From assembly GCA_000711775.1 (NCBI GenBank), contig ARYC01017211.1:1-64000 (forward strand): a stretch of 64,000 nucleotides of DNA, read 5' to 3'. Position numbers and translations under genes: made by a program. Position 1 is the stretch's first letter; each line of letters starts with the position of its first letter. Below, piece after piece: positions 49,201-60,400 of this stretch. Source of the stretch: Oxytricha trifallax (lineage: Eukaryota; Ciliophora; Spirotrichea; Sporadotrichida; Oxytrichidae). The notes under the pieces are model-generated. The model searched no databases. It was not told the DNA's origin and saw only the letters and a program-made list of their open reading frames with translations.

Positions 49201-50377
49201 CAATTGCTTTTGACTTTTCGACTTCAACGTTTATAATATACGATTAAAACCCTAAAAACCTTCAGGAATTTGATCGAATTATTAATTGTAAAAGAGTTAA
49301 GTTTTATTGAGGGAAATTATTTGAGTATTAATGAGGGCTAATTAAGGTATTAAGAGTTAAGATTTATTATTCTTAAATGAAGAGACATAAGAAAACTAAT
49401 TTTTATAAACAACAAAAAATACTCTAAGATTGTGAGTTGATATTTTTTTTATTTTAACTATCTTTTCTTGTATTATATCTCTTTATAATACTTATGTTAT
49501 TCTGATTAAGAAACCTTTTTCCGTAAGACTTCTATATCAATTTTGGCAAAATGATAATTTTAAAACTGAAAAAAGAAATATAAAAAGAATAATCTAAATC
49601 TTAATAAACTTTACAAATTAAATTATAGGCAGGAACTCCAAAATTATTGTAATTCGATATACTTATATATTTTTAATGATTAATATCTATAACATCAATT
49701 AACTTTAAAAACTATTAGTACATGAAATAGATATGAAAAATTACAGATCTTTTTACGAGTTTGAATTATTCCTAATATTTAAGACAATAATTAATGAAAA
49801 AAAATATGATATTTTGAATTTCACGGTGGTCTAAAGTTTAGAATATGTCCATTTCTATGCTTAAAAGCTGTAATACTTCACAGTAACATGCTATATGGGA
49901 AACAACCAAACTAAATGTGTAATATAGGTTTGAGTTAAACGCTATACTTATTAATTTAATATGAATGCAGGTTCTTTAATCTGAGCATTTATTTGCTTAA
50001 TTTTATAAATTAACCTTTAAAATATTTATAACCCGCAATAAATCCATATGAAGTATGCATCGTTAATTATTTCACTTTTCAATTAAAAAAGGCTCTATAA
50101 CCGATATTAGGGTTTTGTATGAACCAGGTGAATTTTAGCTGAATTTTCTCAGACCTATATTTATACTAAACTACCCATTTATTTCCTTTGATGGAGAGAG
50201 AACTAGCTGATCTTTATTTAAGCTAATAAATTTCGTAGCTTGCCCTCCTTGTAATTATATTTTGAACATAATATGATGAAATATACTAATTCTATGATAA
50301 TCTTTTGCCCGAAATCATTTTTAATAGAGGGCAACTTAACTTTACGCTAAGTTCCTGCTAGCATGAATATGTCTTAA
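42638..50377 (-). CDS. gene C: large surface-type protein with multi-membrane C-terminus, interrupted
   Basis: Coding pieces in 5'-3' order: 50,377-50,118 (QQELSVKLSCPLLKM … GNKWVVQYKYRSEKI), 49,243-48,918 (YISRITFSGTVYIKFSYDII), 47,842-47,740 (NDMKIWTHSEIILQKSLLIL), 45.4-45.2 kb (ITKNYEISKSLPPQISEI), 45,180-45,070 (FQSFMGSNFAINLLL), 45,039-44.9 kb (SMQLLWDMISGFQYITHLPL), 44,010-43,486 and 43,246-42,638. A 30-bp GT-AG intron fits 45,040-45,069. The order PPQI…SFMG..F..NL…LW.MI..Q.ITHLPL…PAN followed by many membrane helices matches, from memory, the C-terminal half of the very large multi-copy ciliate surface proteins. Three mobile elements separate the pieces. One in-frame TGA at 43,483 may be an intron edge or damage. 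Confidence 0.6.
43486..44010 (-). CDS. gene C block preceding the membrane helices
   Basis: 175 open codons. YYDYEHIYWGVLFSIEIKLN, then LFNFQFVSTDNFDKILFNMA, then a helix (GLIFYFLFIIVIIIVIERLL), then SIKRFRKRLNKNLYYNVIIR, the basic cytoplasmic loop usual in this protein type. A TGA follows at 43,483. Confidence 0.6.
45414..47735. mobile_element. TBE remnant inside gene C
   Basis: Left end AAAAACCCCTAAACC plus about 60 further bases and right end AAGGGGTTTTGGGGTC with matching inward sequence are inverted TBE-type ends. AAT is at the left edge on the minus strand, AGT at the other. Interior parts at 46.0-46.3 kb match the third ORF region of TBE-b (TCCATATGGAATTAGG against 54.1 kb), but no ORF is intact. 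A foldback is nested at 47,053-47,471. Confidence 0.6.
47053..47471. mobile_element. 419-bp foldback MITE nested in the TBE remnant
   Basis: Arms of about 190 bases, highly similar, outer tip TATTGTAGAAATAAATTTG and inverse. TA at both edges suggests a TA target. No ORF. Confidence 0.8.
47843..48917. mobile_element. long-inverted-repeat element with captured gene fragment
   Basis: Arms 47,843-48,101 and 48,662-48,917 (about 257 bases each) are near-identical and AT-rich, outer tip TTATTACTAAAATA. The 560 bases between them are GC-rich and are filled almost edge to edge by a spliced coding fragment on the minus strand. Target duplication not clear. It lies between two coding pieces of gene C. 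Confidence 0.75.
48109..48660 (-). CDS. spliced cysteine-rich gene fragment captured in the element
   Basis: Three exons: 48,660-48,608 (CIILTRRCILCNLL), 48,561-48,383 (AYYDQLNQCQRGASSENVYS, then LVDEECVCDLEYNFIRVNAH and NCVAACSAQPKVKTVHTVT) and 48,321-48,109 (FGDNILTITFDQLQDGVLEF, LVRDVEGGFPIHGVN), ending in TGA. Introns 48,562-48,607 (46 bp) and 48,322-48,382 (61 bp) are GT-AG, and each brings the next exon into frame. Four Gln codons are TAA/TAG. Cys-rich extracellular style. No start codon, so it is the 3' end of a gene. GC content is like the 1-10 kb genes and unlike gene C around it. Confidence 0.6.
49244..50117. mobile_element. short TBE-b-type remnant in gene C
   Basis: Left end TAAAACCCTAAAAACCTTCAG and right end inverse of CAAAACCCTAATATCGG. 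Both resemble the 53,248-57,712 ends, including the inner GCATACTT.ATT.GG block. No ORFs. Confidence 0.5.
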
Positions 50378-51410
50378 GGTTAATTATGGAACTAAATAAT
50401 TTAAGAAAATAATTATAATATCTCGGGATTTACATCTTTACTACTATCTTAATACTAGGTATAGTATTATGAAAAGATTTAAATTAAAAAATAATCTATT
50501 TTAAAAAGATTCTTAGATTTCATATTTTTTTAGGTTTCTGTCAAATTTAAATTGTAAAAATAAATACTTTTATATTAAGAATAATTTGGACCTAAGACTA
50601 TAATTTACCAATCTTGCAGCAATGTAATATTGCAAAAAATATATATAAAGGCACAATTTATCTTATAATTCAATTAATTTTATTTAAAAAAAATAAAATA
50701 ACTATTGTTTCTTTTAATTCTGAAATGTAATATTATGATTTTGTATTCATTTATAATAGTGTAATTATTATTTTGAATTGATTTATATTATACAATTTAT
50801 ACTAACCAATTTTATCAATATTTTCTTATTAGCCATAAAAATCAATCTGTGTTGACACAAAGTAAGTACCGATATCTTTAGTCAAATTTGTGAAAACATC
50901 GTATTAACTCTGTGTCGCTAAAACATGATATACATTTTTAATTATTTCATTTTATAAACACATAAAAAATATATATTTATGATGCTGCATAAAATAGGGA
51001 GCACTACCTATTGTTACATTTATTAATTTGAAATTGCATGAAGAATCATATATTTATTAAATTTTCAAAATTATTGAATTTTTTTTAACAAAATTCAAAT
51101 TAATTTAAAAACATTTAAATTTTACCAACTTTTAAAAAGACTGAGATTTTAAACTAAAAAATATTATTTTAGAATATATCCATATTTATTATACCCAAAA
51201 TAACCAAAAATTGACATATTAAAATTAATAATGATTATTTATTTACCTATAGTAAATATAGAGAAAATAAAATTGATCATCTTTACGAATTCATCTAATA
51301 TTTACCAATTAAATTAAATATTTTTAAAGTATATTTAATTACTTAGAAATGATTTTAAAAAGAATTAAGTGAAATATAATAAAATTATGATGGCATAAAG
51401 AATTTGTACA
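50378..51410. other. AT-rich stretch, no assigned gene
   Basis: One minus-strand patch at about 50.92-50.83 kb reads DTELIRCFHKFDQRYRYLLC before a TGA and may belong to gene C or a neighbour. Otherwise nothing recognised. Confidence 0.3.
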
Positions 51411-51419
51411 TTCATACTT

Positions 51420-54400
51420 TACACTTTTTTCTACAATTTATGTCTGTGAGCTCAAGAAAATAAATAATTAAATTCTAAAATCAATGGATAGTAGTATAGA
51501 TATGGTACTGGATACTCTAGCATTTTTATACATTAATTAGATAATATTAATATTTTGAATGAGAATTCACAAAGTGTTTAAACCTCCATCTAAAATGGTA
51601 TTTCTCTAAAACAATAATAAATATTCCTACATATAAATGTAACTCATATTAAAAAATAGAATTAAGATTTTGAATAATAATTTTAATTATTTTTTTCTCT
51701 AATTTATATAAAAATTTTGCTATAAAAGATCAAAATACTAGAATAAAGCTTTATTTAAAAATAAATTTAATATATAAATTAAATAGATAACCAAAATTTC
51801 TATATTTACATATTTTTAAGTTAGATGCCTTTAATTTAAAAATAAGCCTATTATAAAATTACTTATTGAAGACCAAAATTTATTAGTTAATTAGATAAAA
51901 AATTATTATGATTATGAGATTAATTTAATATTAAATTGTATATGAAAAATAAATAATTAAATTGAAACAGCTGTATTAATTAACAATCACTTTGCACAGA
52001 CTATAAGTTAAGTTGAATGTCTTTTTCCTTAGAGTAACACTTTGTGGAGTATAGCTCAATGTAACAGTTTTATTGAGAATTGGCTACTTAAATTCTATAA
52101 ATGTTTCTGTAAAGAAAGTATTTTCAAAAAATTTATACATTTTTAATATGCGAAAAAGAAAGTATCAGGCTCAGTTACAGAGAAATAGTTATTACCCTCT
52201 TGTTCTCTGAAAGCTCAAATATTTGAACTTAAAATTAAAATATTTGCTTTTAAATAAAATTGTATAATACAAAAAAATAGTTTTAAATAATCATCATTGA
52301 AATTAAATCTAATTGGATCATCTTTTTTACACTTTATTTCATTAAAGAGATTAACTCTGAAAAGATAATATTAATATAAATAGTGAACTTAACAAGAATT
52401 ATAAATATTTAAATAATAAATATTATTGACATGTAAAAGTAGTTGTAAAACTTTAATATAAAGTTTAAGAAGATATTTTTTCTCATAATACATTATTTAT
52501 TTATTTTTAGGTAAAATATTAAAGCATAGTAATATACTAGATCATTTTCATAGCAGTTGTCTAATTAATAGGAAGCTATTTTAAAGTTGCAATCTTAAAC
52601 AATATACTCAATTGTTTATTTATTAAAATTAATCATAGGACAGAAGGCACGTATAAATTAATAAATGTTTCATTAAATTATAAATAAGTGTATTATTTAT
52701 AATATATTAAATCTTTTAATTAAAACTTTTAAATAACTTATTATTTATGGTATTTATAAATATTATTACTGCATAATTATTTAATTATTTTCTTTGAACA
52801 ACTTACAGAATTATGGATAATAGATGTTTACTAAGATAAAAAGAGTTTATGTCTTTAAAAAAATATTTATCTTATAAATATAAATTTTATTATCATTGAT
52901 ATATAAAATATGAATTTGCTTCCATTTATAATAGGTTAACAACATAAACTTTAAATAAATTCTTATTATTCCATTTTGGGTGATCAACAATTTTCTAGTA
53001 TTTAATTCAATTACTTTTTTTTAAAACTTTCTGATTAAATAATGAATAAAATAATTATACCATTAATTGCCTATAATATCTTTGCATAATAAGTAAATAC
53101 TCATAAATTAAAAGACTGGCAGAGTTAAAAAATCATTTTATTAAGTTAAATATTAAAAATAATGATTAAGTTATCATATAACAAAATACTAATTAATTTC
53201 ACTTGCATATTTTTATTATAATTAGCTAGTTTGGTTCAATGTACAATCAAAACCCCAAAACTTTTTCAGTAGTTTGATTGAGTTTTTGATTGATAAAAGT
53301 AGGCAATTAATGCATACTTTATTAGGGTTTAAATGTAATGAAAATTAGTGTGTATTTTAGGTGTTGTATTTTAAATATTCACTCAAACAGTACCTTGGCA
53401 TCATAAGGCAACTTTCTAAACTTAATTTCTCCTAACCAACTAATAATCTAGTCGATTGTATGTTCTGCTCTATTGTTAGGCTTCAGGAAAATTTGCTCAG
53501 CCATATCTCTCATTTTACCTTTTATCTTATCTTGCTTTAAATACTGCTGGATTCTTTGCTTTTTGAATCTTTTTCTCTTCTACAACAGTAGTAGTCATTC
53601 TGCATATCGTACTCTATTATTATTGCTGCTAGAGCCCAGATGTCCCACCTAAAATCTCCTTCCCTCCAGTCTTCTCTCTCTGGAAAATATAGAGGAGTGC
53701 CGCGAACGTTGGCCAGTCCTGAAGACTCAACTCTCTACGATCTATATCTAATGAAGTCTATTATTACCACTCTGAGTGGTGAAAAGTCAAGCATAATGTT
53801 TTCAGGCTTTAAATCTCTGTGCACGTATCCTAAAGTATGAAGCTCCTTAATACCTTTGCAGACATTTGTTAGAATAAGAGGTAGATACTTTGGACACATT
53901 TAGTCTTGAATATAGTCTCTTAATATCATTTAGTATATAGGTAGGCTAAAAGCTACATGATTTTAAGCAAGGAGAATTACTTCAAGTTTAACTATAAATC
54001 TACTCTGTCTATCCATTCATTGACTTCCATGACGAATGAAAATTTTACTTCTTCGAGTACAAAGCAGTTTACTTCCCAGATCCACAAAGACATAAAATCA
54101 GGATGCTAAAAATCCATATAGAATTAGCGCTAAATCTAAAACGATTCCTAGGGTGCCATAAGTAGCTTCCTGAACTAGAATGTGTGGATAAGACCTTATT
54201 AAAGTGCAAAAAAAGAATAATGTTCGAAAGTCATATAGAAGTTGGCTAGATCTAAATAGAATTCAACCATGTATATTGAAGCAGCTGAAGTTATTCAAAT
54301 TTAAGATAGTCAATAAACTTAGCAAGAAATTTTTTAACCAGCATGTAAAAGTATGATTGCCTTATTAAGAGTTTGATACTCATTGACAAACTCCATTTGA

Positions 54401-57400
54401 TTCTTATCATCGAATTTAAAGTAATTGAATGGATAAATCTTGTAAACAAACTGCTTATCATTATGATTTTTTTCTCAAAAATATCCTCAAGAGTAAGATA
54501 ACTTTCTTTGCACTCTGTTAGACCAATTATATTCAATATTAGAAGCTTGAGTGCATGCATCTTGAGAGTAATTTTTTCTATCTCAGAGGGGTGAGGTTTA
54601 TCGCTGCTTTAATGAGTTTATTCTCTTTAATAACTCTTTGCTCCAGAGATTATAAAGGTTCTCTTGGCTTTCTTTTCTGAAGGTATACTTCACCAGTCTC
54701 AGGATCTATGGCCTAAAACTTCTTGCCATGGTGTTTTTCAAGGTGAACTTTTAGATCCCTTGAATGATTGTATTACTAATTACAGTAAGGGCAGAAATAT
54801 TTTCCATCTATTTTATCATGCTTAAGATAGAGCTTAAGCATTAAAAAAGAAAAAAGAAAAGATAGAGCTTGGGTTTGTTAGAATGTTGCTCTAAAGTATG
54901 ACGTCTAGAGAGCAGATTTATAAGTAAAGTTTTTCTAATACTCTTCACAAAAATGTTCTATCTTTATTTCTTTTTTCTCTTCCTCCCCTTCAGCCATTTT
55001 TATTGGTAAATTTCTTAGCTCTGCATTTATATTTAGCAATTGAATTGTTATTCAAAGTCTGAGACCTTAGGTATGAGAATTTCAGGTTCATATTAGGTAG
55101 AGGCATCACAAGTCTCAATTTTCTTTTGATTCATGAAAGAAAATTTTTGTTGGCTTATGCCAAGTAATGCCGCTTTTCTAGGTAAGTTACAGCTCATTTT
55201 ATAAATACTATTAATAATTATATAAACTGTATAAATTCTACATTTATACTGGAGTAAAAGCATATCCTCAAAGATTTAGAGAGGTTTGATAAGAACAGAG
55301 TGTGTGACATTAGTTTCAATTTTCTGAGATATTTTATTTACGAATTCATCCATTTTAAACATTAAAATCTACCTAAATGTGTTTTGTGAAGTTAGGTGGT
55401 CCTCCTAAATTTTTTCTCGCAAAATTAGGTGGGGAAGTTTTAAAATTTAATTTTTTTAATGTACCCTAATACGGTTTTGAACTTTAACTTAAACTCCTAA
55501 TAAAGTTTGAACTTAATTTGGAGGACCTCCTAAAATAATTAAGCATTATTAGGAGCAATTTAATGGAGATAGATTGATAAAAATGGAAATCAATCTGTGA
55601 AACTTGGAGCAAGTTTTTCAATGCTTCTCCGCATATCTTTTCAAGGTTGACCTCCAGTAGGTCCTCCCTATTTAGTAGTAAGATTTTAATAAACTTAGAA
55701 TGGATATCCATAATTTTAAATTTCATTAACATTTCTAGAAAGAGGAAGCAAGATGGAGTCTAAGAATGATGCAATGAAGAGAATTTAATCTCAAGATTTA
55801 ATAGGAAAATTCAGAAGTAAAGAAGAGCTTTACAGATGTTTGGTATAGTAAGATAAGTTTTCACTTATAACTAACTTAATATCCAAAGTCGGATTGTTCT
55901 TGCCAACCTAGTAAGGAACAAAAATATCATTCTTAAAGGCGTTGCTAAGTGAAGAGAAAAAACTTTTAAGTATAATGAAATCAGAATGATCGAGATACCT
56001 AACAATCCTGAAATATCAGTAACAAACCTCTATGATAATGCTATGAGTGATCCTGATGTTGCTCTCTACCTTCCATCAAAACTACAACTCTCTAAGAAGT
56101 TACCCGAGAGAAACTTCTTCTTTGGTGTTCTTGGAACTCTGAAACCTGAGTACTTAAATGATATAATTTAAGAAGCTCATAAGAAAAGGTATAGCATCTC
56201 TCCTGAAGAAAAAGAGAAGCAGGGAATTAAATCAGCGACACCTGGCTGTAGGAACTTCAAAAAAGCATCATTTAATCTCAAGTAAGCATTGTCTTATAAC
56301 TTTATAGATAAACCTGGCACTGCAATATACTTGATGAAAGAGCGCAAGCAAATTAAACAGAGAGAGAAAGTCTCAAGTAAAGCATGAATTGAGTAAGAGA
56401 CTCTTCAAAGATTTATAAAAGGCAGACAAGATGAGCATAGATGCAGGAGCTGGCAATAAGAGAAGAAATACAGGCCCAAGCAAGCCTTAAGAGGAAGAAA
56501 AGAAAGATAAGCCAATCCCATTATGGGTTAGTTTAATATGTGAACTTATTCATTCGCTTAAATCTGAAACTTATTAATAAATATTCATTCTTCCTTTCCT
56601 TACACATATCGTAGTCTTATCTTTATTCACTCTCTTGCAACTTCTTTTTGTTAAGTCTACTGTATCGATTTGTTAATCATGTATCATATGGTAGAGCAGC
56701 AATTTTTTATAATGACCTATCAATAACCCCCCTATATAACTATACTCCATTGAACTAAGGGCTTTAGGAACATTAAATACAGGTTTTATGTTAAGCCTTT
56801 CATATTCCTTCCTTTAGTCTTTAGTTTTATGAACTGACAAGTTAGCAACGAACAGAATAATCTCTTACTCAGCGTAGTTGTCACTGAGTTATTGCAAGAA
56901 CTAAATATATTATTCAGTCTTTATAGAATAAAAGTGAATAACATAGGTCTCGAGGCCACTATCTCCACTTATTCTACCAAGAATAGTGTGGGTTTAAACC
57001 TTAACCTTTTAATCATATACTTCTTTGTTGCTATATCTTTTATACCAAGACCTTGATATGAAGGTATTAAATGTGAATACTGCCTCATTAGCATGTATGA
57101 ACTTGATGTTATTAGTAATGGCCTTTGCATTTAATTGAATATATAATTTTTATTATCCTTATAAAATGGAACATTAAAGTCAATCACTCTCTTTATATAA
57201 TTGACTGTCTTGTAAGATATTTCAATCTTTTTAAGTATGTTCGCTATAGACTAAGAAGAGATATTAAGCTCAGGAAATTGGCGATGAAACATCACAGCTC
57301 TCTAGGCCAGAGAGAAGTGAGCTAAGTATTTAAGAAGCTTATCATTAATAAGATGATCAATGTGATGCTGCTTAAATTTTAGTGGTCTCTTAGGCTTAGA

Positions 57401-60400
57401 ATTAATATGCTATCTCTTTTAATTAAATGCTAATAGACAATGAGACCTAAAAGTTGCTGGTGATTTATGGAGCAGCCTTGCTAAAGATGTATAATTCAGA
57501 ACAGGCTTGAGTTATTCACTATATTCATCACATCCATATCGCAACTTAAACAATAAATCTATATACTCACTGACATAAAAAGACCTCAAACCTCGCATAT
57601 ACTCACTTAATAATTAATATTTAAACATTAAACCCCTACATAAAACCTAATAAAGTATGCGTTAATAGTCTATTTTTATCAATCAAACTACTGAAAGGAT
57701 TTTAGGGTTTTGAATGTTTCTTTTAAATTTGGACTCCCAGTTTATGGATTTTAGTTAGGCCAATAGTTATTTTTGGTTAATAAAATGTCTTCTGCTTTTT
57801 ATATGTTTACTTTAAATATAATATCAAATAATTTTCTAATAAGCAAATTGAATATAAAATCTTTGAAAGTATATAATTCATTTAGTAAAACAAATTTATC
57901 TCAGCTATTCCCTAAAATAACTAAAACATAAAATTTAAATTAATTCTAATTTTTATTCAGGAATATTTATTTATTTATAATCCATTATTCTAAAAAGATT
58001 TTCAATGGAAATTATGTTTTTCTTCCCAATTTTTTTTAGTACATTGAGATTTTCTAATCATATAGCTAAATATATTCATTAAAAAAATAGTAATTATCAC
58101 TTAATTATTTTCAAGTTGTTTATAACACTCATACCAGATAATTATAATACAGGACACCCTAACATAACAAATAATAATTTATAAAAATTTAATGTTTTTT
58201 AAATCAAAAGAATAATTGCAATAATTTAATTAAATACACTGCTTTTTATATGTTTATCGGCACAAAATTTTATTAGGTAATATAATTAAACATAAATAAG
58301 TATATGTAATAAATATTTAGAGTAAATTGTTAGAATTAAATATTAATAAATTATTATTTTAATAAAAATTTATAAGAATACTTTTTGCTTTCATAAGTAA
58401 AAATAAATCTTTAATAAATAATATTTTATTCATTTTTTGCATTGAAGACTTTTTTATTAAAGTAATTATTTTATTATAAATAAAAGCCATGATAATATTT
58501 AATCTAATTAAAATATTTTAATATTTTCAAAAATTAATCTATCCTCATAAATTTTCTATAGCTGCGTTAATATTTTGATTTATAAATATTATAAATTCAA
58601 TTATAAGTTTTATATAAATAAAATAAATTGACCTCCACTATTGAGATAAACTTATTATTTATATTTTGGAATTTAAGGGGAGAATTTTCTAACAGAGGGA
58701 GTTTTTTGCCCTATACCTAAAAATATGTAATTTTAACTAAATTTTTAAAAACCTTTATCATCAATTATGATTTATTTATTATGAATATAGCATCCAATAT
58801 CATTTTATATTGATAAAAATTTCAATCTTTATTGAAAATCGCATAAATTATTTATTAAAAATAAGTTGGCTAGCCTTTTTTTATTATATAATTCGACAAA
58901 GAATAAATATATATCTTGAAAATATATAATACTAAATGTTGTTTATTAAATGGTAATGACAGTTGAAATAGTAACTTAAATGTGTATAATATTATAATGT
59001 TGGGGTAAGAGACTTCCATATGGAGGGGGAAACTGCACTGGGAAGAAAACTTCCCACCCCCCGGTAATTTTATTAAAAATTTTTCATTTAAATTCTACAA
59101 ATTTATTAGAATTTAAAATTAATCAATAAAATTTTATATTAAATCTGTTAAAATTTAAGAAATTTTTTAAAGAACTTATGTTAATATTCAAAATATATTC
59201 TAATAAAGGGGGGGGGGTCTAAGTCGGTGGCAGAAATTTTTCTAAATCCTAAGTCGGTGGCAAAATTTTTTCAAAATCCTAAGTCGGTGGCAGACATAAA
59301 AATAATTTTTTTTTCAAAATCCTATGTCGGTGGCAAAAAATAAAATATGATTATTTTACCAAAAAATAATAAATTGATGCTTAATATAAAAAAAGTTTTC
59401 AATAAAAAAAATAAATATTTAAATTGTTGTATCTAAAAATTTATTTTAAAATTTATATTATTATTTTAATATAATAGATATAGAAATGTAAAGGCAAAAA
59501 AGACATTCAGATATTGTAAAAACATCTTAATTAATAATGGATGTAATGAGTTTTATCAAAGATATATAAAAAGTAATAGCAGATCTATAAGAAACTGGAA
59601 TTTTCGAAAATGACGTAAAATGTTAAGTATGCAGATAGTATATGATGTTAACCAAAAGAAAAGATGCACCAGATGAAGTTGAATACTAATGTAAACGACC
59701 ATGCAGGAGGAAAAAATCAATTTAATCACTATTTATGTTTCGCAAGCATCAACAACCAATATCAGCATGGTATTTATTGGTGTGTGATACAGTTCTTCCC
59801 AAACAAAGTACAATTTAAATATGTACAATTATAAATTAAATCAGAAATTAATCAAAACTATATTCTAAGATGTTAGAAAAAAGATAGCTAAGTATATGGA
59901 GATTTTTCACATCTAAGATGAAAATGAAATACTTAATGGTGATATTGAAGTAGATGAAAGTTTATTTACTCATGGAAAATTCTTGCATGATGAAGGCTAA
60001 ATTAGAAATTAAGTAGGAAATATGAGAGTTGAAAGGCAAATTTGGGTATTCGGTATGATAGAAAGAAATTCTAAGAAAGCAAAAGTTTTCATTGTTAAAG
60101 ACAGAACTAGAGATACTTTATGGGCACTAATACACTAATATTCAAGTAGGATCTACTATACATCATGATGGATTTAGTTCATATTCAAATATGCAGTTCT
60201 CATAAGCAGGATTATACATATGTTCATGAAGAACTAAAATAAAATTTATTTAATCAATAATAAGAAGAAGAAGATGATGAAGATGATAATGAAGATGAAG
60301 ATGATAGTGAAGATGAAGATGATAATGATGAAGAAGATGATAATGATGAAAATAAATTTTAAGATGTTGAAATGCAAGATGATAGTGAGAATAGCCATGC

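Larger units (their letters stand above)
53248..57712 (-). mobile_element. full-length TBE transposon (TBE-b), 4.47 kb, in an exon of gene B
   Basis: Ends CAAAACCCCAAAACTTTTTC and inverse of CAAAACCCTAAAATCCTTTC, with terminal similarity of about 80 bases. AAT lies on both sides (53,245-53,247; 57,713-57,715). Gene A has the empty site at about 12,385 with a single AAT. Contents: zinc-finger/kinase ORF (-), 22-kDa ORF (+), DDE transposase (-). Same arrangement as TBE-a but a different subfamily by its ends and spacer. Confidence 0.95.
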
